Source: Adenophora triphylla var. japonica (taxonomy: Eukaryota > Streptophyta > Magnoliopsida > Asterales > Campanulaceae). Taken from it: a stretch of 64,000 nt of DNA. A program made the translations under genes and the position numbers. Of the stretch, positions 55,786 to 64,000 are shown one piece after another (position 1 is the first letter of the stretch; each line of letters begins with the position of its first letter). Below the pieces are notes generated by a model. It made no database searches. It saw only the letters and a program-made list of their open reading frames with translations, and was not told where the DNA came from. Where the stretch lies: positions 434,001 to 498,000 of the forward strand of contig JAFEMH010000751.1 of NCBI GenBank assembly GCA_022495995.1, written 5' to 3'.

Positions 55786-56781
55786 ACGTAGGTCAACTTC
55801 ACCTTGTTTGAGTAACTTCCTATTCCTTAGTCCCTGTACATTTAAACAAATGTGAGATCAAAATCCAGTATCTAATACCCATGAACTAGAAATAGAAAGG
55901 AAAATATCTATCATATAGATACCTGAATTAGAAGCAATCGTATTGCCCTTCTTCGCCTTTAGGCCTTCCTTGTAAGCCTTGCAATTACGCTTCCAATGAC
56001 CAACTTCTTTGCAATGCTAGCAAATCGCATCCTTTTGAGATACCTTGGGAGCATTTCCGGCAATGGCAACTTTTGCCTTAGGTTTAGCAACACATGGTTT
56101 ACCTTTGCCATCTTTCTTGAACCCTTTACCTTTGTTAACCATTAACACATTTGTCGTTTTGGGTTTCTTGATATTATTTTCTGCGGTCTTAAGCATCACA
56201 TGCAATTCTGAGAGATTCTTATCCATGTCACTCATGTGATAGTGCATTATAAAATGACCATAACTTTCCGGCAATGAATTCAATATCGTATCTGTGGTGA
56301 GTTCCAAACTCATCGGATTTCCAAGCCTTTCGAGACGCTCAATATGTCCTTTCATCTTAAGAATATGAGCACCTATCGACTGCCCCTCTTACATCTTGCA
56401 TGCATTTAGGGTCTTTACCACATCATACCTCTCTTCTCTAGCTTGCACTTGGACCATTTCCTTTAAGCGCTCGGCTAGATCAAAAGCAGCTTCCATGTGT
56501 TCAAGGTCCTTCTGAAGAGCCTTACACATGGTAGCAAGCATAAGGCATGTCACATCATTAGAATCATTAATATGTTTCTTGTGAGCATCCTTATCTGCCC
56601 TTAAAGCATTGGCAGCAGGTGGAGGTGGAATTGGTTCGTCAAGAACGTACATTTTCTTCTCTTGCCTAAGAACAATTCTTAGGCTTCTGATCCAATCAGA
56701 ATAGTTTGTTCCGTTCTCTTTGAGCTTGTCCTTCTCAGGGATGGGTCGCAGTGACAGGGGCTGATTATTGCGAGTTGCCAT
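55786..56781 (-). pseudogene. gag: C2 gag and protease start
   Basis: It starts at the ATG at 56781 (MATRNNQPLSLRPIPEKDKL) with copia-type gag NYSDWIRSLRIVLRQEKKMY. A TAA near 56389 breaks it, and GNPMSLELTTDTILNSLPES continues to a CCHC zinc knuckle. In that knuckle a TAG replaces the residue between the first two cysteines (C-stop-HCKEVGHWKRNC, about 56018). The protease motif SWVLDTG lies near 55875 and is followed by another stop. Confidence 0.8.
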
Positions 56782-57641
56782 TACTACAATAAAATATGCA
56801 AACAATAAACATATAAGTATCAACACATTTATCATCTAAGAGCAAATAATGTATTTCATAAATACTCCCATTAAATTATACACCTTCAAATACAAACATG
56901 TATCATATAATCATAGTAGGCTAAGATCCATATTTCACTTGATTTTGGTTTAACTGAGTCAATGCCCGAAATCAAGCTATTTAGATAGATAGCATCAATC
57001 ATATCATATATGACTCTTAGATTTTTATGAGATTTTCTTAGATATCATATGTCAAAAACATGTTTTAATCTCATCTATGCCTTGGGTCAAATCTCATTTG
57101 AAAGCACCAATTAAGTCCAACCTTTTTCAAACTTATGAGACATGGAACGATGCACCTACTGAGTCAAAAATACATCAACCATTATCTCATCTTGATCACA
57201 AATTAAGATATAATGATGCGCCCAACTGAGTCGAAACTACATCAAAATACCCTAAAATATCATAAGTGTTCTAATCAAGGGATGTCATAAAACATAAATA
57301 TTTAGAAGGATTTTACACATATCAACAAACATCGCATGGTTGTAACATGAATCCTATGTGAACATAATCATGAACATAGGGCTTCACAAAATATTTCAAT
57401 CAAACAATTTGATACAATTTTGAGAAATTACAAATCTAAATAATCATATTAAATAGATCAATAACCTATGTAAAAGATTAATCACATTAACAAATTATTA
57501 ATCACAATCATGGCATATCACATATACTTGTTTTCATAAAACAACACACATAAAAATATATATCTATTTCATATAGCATGTAAAGCATTTAATCAAATTA
57601 AATCTAGCATGCCAATTTCAATCCTAATCGTGATAAACACG
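56782..57641 (-). other. C2 leader
   Basis: This 860 bp noncoding, AT-rich stretch separates the PBS and gag. I see no counterpart of the GCACGACTCGTGC motif here, unlike C1, whose leader repeats its LTR motif. Confidence 0.5.
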
Positions 57642-57653
57642 GCTCTGATACCA
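57642..57653 (-). promoter_or_regulatory. C2 primer binding site (initiator Met tRNA)
   Basis: The minus strand reads tggtatcagagc, one base from the LTR end. Confidence 0.9.
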
Positions 57654-58128
57654 CTGTTGGGTTTTGGGGTTACAAATGCAGCGGAAGAATCTTTATAAAT
57701 CAACAAAACCCTAGTCCTTGAATCCATATAGTATGAAGAGACGAAGAACATGAAATAGATTTACATACCTTGAATGCGATTATGTTTGTTCAAAACGGAT
57801 CTCAAAATTCAACCTTTGAATTTGATGATGATACTTGGATCTTCTTCTTCCTTGTTCTACCTTGGTGATGAATCAACAATGGAGATCTTCAATCTTTAGA
57901 AGATAAAGTAACCTCCCTCTAATGGTTATCCACACATGAATGAACCAAGAACACTTCTTGTAGGATTGCTAGATGATCCTCCCGATTATGGAATCAAGAT
58001 TCAATAATCAATGACAAAACAATGGAATTATTTCGGATATATTTGATTTTGATTCTCAATCAAAGATCAAATCTTTAGAGTTTCATAAACCCTAGGCTTA
58101 GATGTGTTTTTGGCTGCAAGAAGGATAG

Positions 58129-58520
58129 TATTTATATCAACATATAAATCCTAACAATTAGGAAAAAATCCTTGTCCAAAACCAAAACCAATCCGCAGGA
58201 GGAAATCGGGTACGGGCAGAAATTCGCTAAGGGCACGACTCGTGGTCCTGTGTACGAATCATGCCACGAGTCGTTCTAGCTTGTCACGAGTGGTTTAAGC
58301 CCAATTTCAGTCATACCACGACTCATGACAATTTTATCACTCGTGCTGATCTAGGGAACGAGTCGTGCCCAAGGGCACGAGTCTTGCCAAATCCCATAAG
58401 GTTAAAATGTCAACGAGTCAACCCTTATTGCCCAAAACGTAGTCGTACAACTCCTGTCACGAGTCGTGGCACGAGTCGTGACCCAGGGCACGAGTCGTGC
58501 TCCTGGTCACGAGTCGTGCC
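58129..58520 (-). promoter_or_regulatory. C2 promoter, downstream copy
   Basis: The minus-strand TATAAATA lies at 58129-58136, preceded (higher coordinates) by GCACGACTCGTG(C)-type motifs at 58229-58520. Confidence 0.65.
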
Positions 58521-59186
58521 AGAACCGAAAATCCAAAATTTTTAGTCAATGATCAAATTCTTTCTTTGTGTGTGACCTAGTAGGAATTATATTTATGTTG
58601 GTAGTGAGTCGAAAGATAGACCTGACAAGACATAAGTGGTTTCTAGCAAACCATTATATCCACCCAATGAATATAACATCAAAGATTGATTCCTTGATAG
58701 ATCAAATGTCACAATCCCAATGTCAAATTGAGCATGAGTCATGGTCCATGTCAACTCACATTGTTCAATGCTTTCTCGATCCCGAATATGTTGATAATTC
58801 AAGTGCCTTTGATCTTTATCAAATCTCTTGAATGCGATTATGTTTGTTCAAAACGGATCTCAAAATTCAACCTTTGAATTTGATGATGATACTTGGATCT
58901 TCTTCTTCCTTGTTCTACCTTGGTGATGAATCAACAATGGAGATCTTCAAGCTTTAGAAGATAAAGTAACCTCCCTCTAATGGTTATCCACACATGAATG
59001 AACCAAGAACACTTCTTGTAGGATTGCTAGATGATCCTCCCGATTATGGAATCAAGATTCAATAATCAATGACAAAACAATGGAATTATTTCGGATATAT
59101 TTGATTTTGATTCTCAATCAAAGATCAAATATTTAGAGTTTCATAAACCCTAGGCTTAGATGTGTTTTTGGCTGCAAGAAGGATAG

Positions 59187-59578
59187 TATTTATATCAACA
59201 TATAAATCCTAACAATTAGGAAAAAATCCTTGTCCAAAACCAAAACCAATCCGCAGGAGGAAATCGGGTACGGGCTGAAATTCGCTAAGGGCACGACTCG
59301 TGCTCCTGTGTACGAATCATGCCACGAGTCGTTCTAGCTTGTCACGAGTGGTTTAAGCCCAATTTCAGTCATACCACGACTCATGACAATTTTATCACTC
59401 GTGCTGATCCAGGGAACGAGTCGTGCCCAAGGGCACGAGTCTTGCCAAATCCCATAAGGTTAAAATGTCAACGAGTCAACCCTTATTGCCCAAAACGTAG
59501 TCGTACAGCTCCTGTCACGAGTCGTGGCACGAGTCGTGACCCAGGGCACGAGTCGTGCTCCTGGTCACGAGTCGTGCC
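59187..59578 (-). promoter_or_regulatory. C2 promoter, upstream copy
   Basis: This is the same arrangement as the downstream copy: TATAAATA at 59187-59194 and the motif cluster at 59287-59578. Confidence 0.65.
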
Positions 59579-60431
59579 AGAACCGAAAATCCAAAATTTT
59601 AAGTCAATGATCAAATTCTTTCTTTGTGTGTGACCTAGTAGGAATTATATTTATGTTGGTAGTGAGTCGAAAGATAGACCTGACAAGACATAAGTGGTTT
59701 CTAGCAAACCATTATATCCACCCAATGAATATAATATCAAAGCTTGATTCCTTGATAGATCAAATGTCACAATTCCAATGTCAAATTGAGCATGAGTCAT
59801 GGTCCATGTCAACTCACATTGTTCAATGCTTTCTCGATCCCGAATATGTTGATAATTCAAGTGCCTTTGATCTTTATCAAATCTCTTGAGTGTGGCCACA
59901 CATTTCATCAACATCATTCATCGAGGGGCCCAAACAAACATCTCTCTCAACGAGAGGGACAAATCCCATCTTGACTTATTATTCTTCCCTACAAGAATCA
60001 AATCGTGCCAACAGTCCTTATTGCTATCCTATTAAAGATAGTGTTAGACTACATCAAACACAATGTTCCTCAAGTGGAAGACGATAATAATCTCAGATAT
60101 AAGGATTCAAATGACACAACTATCATGAGATTTAATCATGACATATATGAATATAGACCATGTCATAAATCTCATCGGTAGGTCAATACTTGTTCTCTAG
60201 AAAGTATCCATAAGCGTAATGTGCATCTCATGCATATAATCATCTCTATGATTATCCATTACCAACTTATACTAGTTATTCACAATAACTAGGGATGCAT
60301 GTTATTATAATAAACAAGCAAACATATAATAAGCTAAATAAACTTTCTCTATAATAAATGATAAAGACGATTACATAGCGGTTTAAGTTATAAGTCAAAC
60401 ATAACTAAACGCCTAGGGCATTATACCAACA

Positions 60432-61751
60432 TCCCTGTTCTTGATGGATTTACACTTCTTCATCTTCATCAACCAAGTTAAGTGGTGCATCCCGCATTGG
60501 GGTCTTGAGTTTCCTACGTTTATAGGAAGTCTCAGGTGCTTTCCCAGCTGTCTTTTCCATGGCGGCATTGGATTTTTTACACTCTATGGCCTCAGCATCA
60601 TTCCCGTGGATCGAGATGGGTATTTCTTTCTCAACAGTTTTGGATAGGGCATCTTTTCTGGCTTCTGCAAGCCGCTTGCGACGACCGTCAACATTGGAAA
60701 AGGCATCTCACCTTTGGGAGAGCGACATTGATTTGAATTTTGCAAAAAGAGAAATAAAGAAAAGTTATTTTAAGGAAATAAGCAATGTAACAATGTAAAG
60801 TTTGAGGCAAGAAGGCATATTGTGTACATCGAACATAGACTTGCAGCAATGGCCTTCTCGCTGGCATGGTTCGCACTCGGATGTAAAGCAGTTTTTTGAA
60901 TGGATTTCCCATCCAGGATAGGGGGCAGAATGAACAATGGTTATGCGGGATTCATCAATGGGGCATGTAAAATTGGGGAATCCAAATTCTCACAGAAGGG
61001 AGGGACTGGAAAGGATCTCTCTCCAAAAAAATAGAGCCAGGCCAGTATCAGTGGCATCAGCGAGAACCTTGAGGATTCAATCCTTAAGGCGAGTATTGCC
61101 AGAAACAAGGGCTTTCTTAGTCTCAACCTTGGAAATGATCTCCCTAAGGTCGTCTGAATGGGTCCAACCTATGCGGGAAGTGATGAATAAGAGTTTGGAC
61201 TGCTAGTTATGAACATTACCAGGAAGAGGAGTAAGAATCTTTGGTTTCCTATACTTTATGGAGAGGCATTTTTTGACAATGCCATCTCGCTGAGAGACAG
61301 CCGTGTAACCTTTAAACAGATGGACTTAGAGAGAAAGGGTTGGTTCATGCCTAAGAGCTCTACAGATTATGATATAGCTAGTCAAGATCCTAAAAGCGTT
61401 GGGATGAAGGTCGACGATGGCAGCTTGTGCCTTATGCAAGAAAGCGCACATGAAGGGATCCAGCGGGAACCTAAGGCCAGCTTCTAATTGGGATTGGTAG
61501 GCGACAATACCATCTATTCGTTGTCGCATGGTGGCTAAGGTCATGTCTCCAGTATATGGTTTGATGTGATAAATATGGTGGTTTATCCCATACCTAATGT
61601 GTAGGGGAGTTTGGGAATCAGAGGAAGAAGTGTTGGCTTCAGCGACATTAGAAAGAAGGAGATTGTTAGAGGAAACCTGATGGCGGGATGTGGTTTCTAT
61701 GACAAATGTGTCCGAGACGTCATGACTAGAAGTGGAATTGGTGGAAAACAT
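60432..61751 (-). pseudogene. V antisense ORF, N-terminal part (gypsy-type transposon protein-like)
   Basis: On the minus strand a frame from the ATG at 61751 contains ATMRQRIDGIVAYQSQLEAG, LRFPLDPFMCAFLHKAQAAI and DLHPNAFRILTSYIIICRAL, the pattern of the putative gypsy-type transposon (PF04195-like) N-terminal domain. It continues with stops and frameshifts (ETKKALVSGNTRLKD, ALFFWREILSSPS) to the C2 insertion. The coiled-coil C-terminus resumes at 45518. Molecular function is unknown. Confidence 0.6.
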
Positions 61752-61782
61752 GTCACCAAGTTCGCTGGAGCTGGAAAAAACC

Positions 61783-61790
61783 TATTTATA
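61783..61790 (-). promoter_or_regulatory. TATA box of V antisense ORF
   Basis: TATAAATA on the minus strand, about 32 bp before the ATG at 61751, so the true start may be further in. No palindrome cluster is seen upstream. Confidence 0.45.
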
Positions 61791-62460
61791 GAAGCGACTA
61801 CGTAAATTGGGCCTTACTGCACGATTTGGTTCTAGTCATTATGGGAGATTAGAAAGTCGAATTAAAAGCAAGAAATAAAGATTACGCGAGAAATCAAAGG
61901 TTTACCTAGAAAATTGAAGAAAATGACGAAGACGATGAGTTTGGCCGAAAACTTCAAAGAGTACGACGAAAACTTCCAAAAATACGCTTGGGAAGCCCCA
62001 AATTGCAGATTCGTAACCGTAAAAGTAAAGAAAACAAAGAAACGTTGAAGATAGACGGTAAAAGCAGGTTAAATCACGGTTGGAAAAGGGTTTTTCTCAG
62101 AATAGGTTCGACGGAGTGCAAGAGAGATTTGAAAGGTTTGTGTAACTGGAAAGGTGTAAATGAGAGGATGGGGGCTAACCTTAAACTAGGAAGACGAAAG
62201 GGTGTTGGGGAGTTGTTCTAAAATAACAAATGATGTTCGAATTTTGAAATTCCCCCCATTATTAAGGGTAATTTATTAGGAAGCATGGATGCCTAGACAG
62301 AGTACAGCGCTGCCAAACCGTCCTGACCCATCAACCATGAGATGACACGTGGCCCCTTAGGTGTTAAGTGTTGTCCCTATCTTGCCAATCAGAGGATGAG
62401 AGAGAGAATTTTGAGCGACATCTGGAATTTCTCGCCTAGACCATGAATAGTCCAGGTCTC
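61791..62460. other. V spacer before the polypurine tract
   Basis: No coding sequence is supported. A Lys/Arg-rich small frame at 61988-62221 is probably spurious. Confidence 0.4.
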
Positions 62461-62475
62461 GAACTTGGGTGCTAC
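62461..62475 (+). promoter_or_regulatory. V polypurine-like tract
   Basis: gaacttgggtgctac immediately precedes TGATGTGATTATG. It resembles the acttgggggctac form common before Tat LTRs. Confidence 0.5.
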
Positions 62476-64000
62476 TGATGTGATTATGAAAAATTGATTT
62501 GGGTCTGAACAGTAAATTAGGCCCAATATGGGGAAATGGGCCAAATATGTTTAGTATGTGTATTAAAGTAGGCCCAGAGTGATGAGGCGACATGTGTGAT
62601 AAGGTGACATACGTTGACCGGCGTGTGAGAGTGAGGCCAAGCGAGAAGTATACCTTGGTTAGTAATGGCTTACTATGATAGATGAGAAAAGTAAGAAATC
62701 TTGTCTGCGAGAATGTCAGGGTTGGCGGCAATTTGAGGATTGCAGCCTCCCCTTCGATTGTTACCTGGCAGCTTATATGACTGGCAAATCTAAATGTAGT
62801 TAGATTGTTACATATGGGCCCCACTATAGCCATCAAATCTGGAGTGATTTGACAGGGTGAACTGTGCTTTTCCACTAACTTTGGGTGTGGTTGGCACCCT
62901 TTGTTGATGATTGACAAGTGTCCCACCATGTGCAAGGCACATGGTGCATGGGAGTATAAAAGAAAACCCTAAAAGCATTATTATGTAAGTTCTTCATACA
63001 TTGATAGGACGGATTTATACTATATATTTCCTATGTTTCCATCCCTATAATTCTTTATTTTCATGTATTTAGTATAGGTTGGATGTAATTTGAGTGAAAT
63101 ATGCATTGAGAAGATGTAGTGAGATTTTATTGTAATCCGAGGGTATTTGAGTGTTTTATTTCATATTCGGATGTAATACTCTCGAGGAGTCAAAGTCAAG
63201 ATCTTGAAGCGGAAGACTGTTTTGCAAATCTGTGAAGTTTCAGGGACCAAACTGCAGATTGAGAAAGTTTAGTGACCAGAATGAAAGTATGGAAAGCTGG
63301 GTGACCAAAGTAAAAGGAAGGAGATTAGGAAACTGATTGACGCGTGCACGTAGGTGTTGACCAGGCATGAATTGACTGGCAGTAAAGGCTTTTTGTTTTA
63401 ATTATGTTTTTCCTTTTTCCTTTATTATTTATATTTAGGTTTATTGGAACGAGTAGTATATATAATCCTTTTAACAATAATTTTAGGTTTCGACTTTTAT
63501 TTATTTTTCCTAGAGAGTTCATTGCTTTTTATGGAGAACTAAATACTCTTGCTTTGGATTCGATTATTGGAACCGTCTTGAAATTCAATTGAGATTAATT
63601 TCTTTTCATATCTTTTGTCCTATTCATATTTTCTTCTGTGTTTATTGATTGGATTGATTTCTAGGGCTTTTCAATCAGGCCAATTGTTGAATCTTGGTTA
63701 TCAATTCATTGCTAGAATCCCCTAAGATTGTGTCAATTTAGGGTTTCAAAAGTAGCAACTTTATGGTTTATGTATGTGTCATGGTAAATTTTGAAGAAGA
63801 AGAAAATAGACAAGTATCTAATTGAAACAACATTAGAACGTGTTCTCAATCTTAATCTCTTAAATCGGAATCAATCGATATTGTGAATCTAGGCTGTGTC
63901 AGTTAGGTTTAGGTATTGATTAGGGTTATTAGTGAGTGTGTCACTGCTATTAGCTACTATCAAAGAAAGAGATATAGATTGAAATATATCTCGTGATCGA
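62476..64000 (+). repeat. V 3' LTR, running off the window
   Basis: The LTR starts TGATGTGATTATGAAAAATTG. A TATA box, TATAAAAG, lies at 62955-62962 (+ strand), 480 bp from the start. The LTR end was not identified. The last kilobase is AT-rich with no ORF of interest. Confidence 0.55.

Larger units (their letters stand above)
57769..59884 (-). repeat. 1058-bp tandem duplication inside the C2 LTR
   Basis: The copies are offset by exactly 1058 bp (TATA boxes at 58129 and 59187), with only about ten differences seen by eye. The junctions share the pentamer cttga. Each copy holds a motif cluster (58229-58520; 59287-59578) and a minus-strand TATAAATA (58129-58136; 59187-59194), so the promoter is doubled. 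Confidence 0.85.
45519..60431 (-). mobile_element. C2: Ty1/copia element, minus strand, with nested U
   Basis: On the minus strand: 5' LTR (60431-57655, with an internal tandem duplication), PBS (57653-57642), gag, protease, integrase, RT, RNase H, polypurine tract (52802-52788), then a 3' LTR in two pieces (52787-52593 and 46641-45519) around U. LTR ends are TGTTGG...CCAACA/TAGCA. It is the same family as C1. Flanking 5-mers (tcttg left, tccct right) do not form a clear target duplication. Confidence 0.8.
57655..60431 (-). repeat. C2 5' LTR with internal tandem duplication
   Basis: The length is 2777 bp. A 1058-bp segment is present twice (57769-58826 and 58827-59884), so the ancestral LTR was about 1.72 kb. 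The LTR on the minus strand starts TGTTGGTATAATGCCCTAGG. Confidence 0.85.
43559..64000 (+). mobile_element. V: outer Tat-type element, 3' part, with nested C2 and U
   Basis: From left to right it has a 3' spacer with tandem repeats, an antisense accessory ORF (C-terminal part 44356-45518, N-terminal part 60432-61751), a polypurine-like tract and the start of a 3' LTR at 62476. Antisense ORF and PPT order fit a + strand Tat element. C2 with U inside it (45519-60431) interrupts the ORF. Pol is not present within this segment. Confidence 0.6.

Noticed and set aside
61988..62221. Small Lys/Arg-rich plus-strand ORF
   Set aside because: It has no homology pattern, an AT-rich spacer context and a length within chance.
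62476..64000. Palindrome cluster in V's LTR
   Set aside because: I looked for it upstream of TATAAAAG (62955) and found no repeated palindrome, so V is listed as an exception to the pattern.
1..64000. Host protein-coding gene, rRNA, tRNA or other RNA gene
   Set aside because: Every coding segment I could recognise belongs to retrotransposon gag-pol or element-borne accessory ORFs. No tRNA-like or rRNA sequence was noticed apart from primer binding sites.

Overview
The window reads as plant nuclear heterochromatin. It is a dense nest of LTR retrotransposons, and I found no convincing host gene, rRNA, tRNA or CRISPR array. A flowering plant (most likely a eudicot) is indicated by Ty3/gypsy elements of the Athila and Tat/Ogre types and a Ty1/copia family primed by initiator-Met tRNA, with spliced antisense accessory genes. 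The species cannot be named from the sequence. Lineage and domain names are recognised from memory of the families and were not searched. Element letters below are mine.

Layout. (1) 1-7622: Athila-type element, + strand, 5' LTR just outside the window. It has gag and protease, no RT/RNase H/integrase, an extra 437-aa ORF with its own promoter-like region, and a 3' LTR. It is inserted in W. (2) W, 7623-10835: decayed Tat-type gag-pro-RT fragment, cut at 10835 by X. (3) X, 10836-23398: Tat-type element, + strand. Its 5' LTR is split by copia element C1 (11543-19525); then come a PBS, a leader with repeats and a broken gag end. (4) Z, 23399-33360: Tat-type element on the - strand. It has an LTR promoter at the right, a protease-integrase reading frame that lacks RT and RNase H, and two antisense accessory genes: a four-exon plant-mobile-domain (PMD)-like gene and a DUF7745-like ORF. 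(5) Y, 33361-41130: + strand Tat polyprotein with two protease domains, RT and dual RNase H, relative of W. (6) 41131-43558: copia LTR fragment, then the PBS and 5' LTR of M, a - strand relative of X. (7) V, 43559-64000: outer Tat-type element with an antisense accessory ORF split in two by copia element C2 (45519-60431, - strand) and a 3' LTR running off the window. C2's 3' LTR is itself interrupted by U (46642-52592), a gag-only element.

The most interesting pattern is regulatory. Immediately upstream of a TATAAATA-type box, six promoter sets carry clusters of short CG-rich palindromes, each set with its own sequence: GCACGGCCGTGC (Athila), GCCGCACGGC/GCCGTACGGC (X), CATCCGCGCGGATG (M), TGTCACGCGACA (C1), GCACGACTCGTGC (C2), ATATCTCGCGCGAGATAT (U). 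A seventh, GGTCCGTACGGACC (Z), stands upstream of the LTR TATA box and of both antisense genes. Within an element the same motif recurs at the LTR promoter and at internal promoters or leaders. Between homologous LTRs of one family (X versus M, C1 versus C2) the position is kept but the motif sequence is different. This looks like a fast-evolving element-specific recognition code shared by all promoters of one element. V's LTR and antisense-ORF promoter do not show it.

No element here appears fully autonomous. Several are non-autonomous types: pol-less Athila, RT-less Z, gag-only U. C1 has near-identical LTRs around a dead coding region, so trans-mobilisation or LTR recombination is likely.
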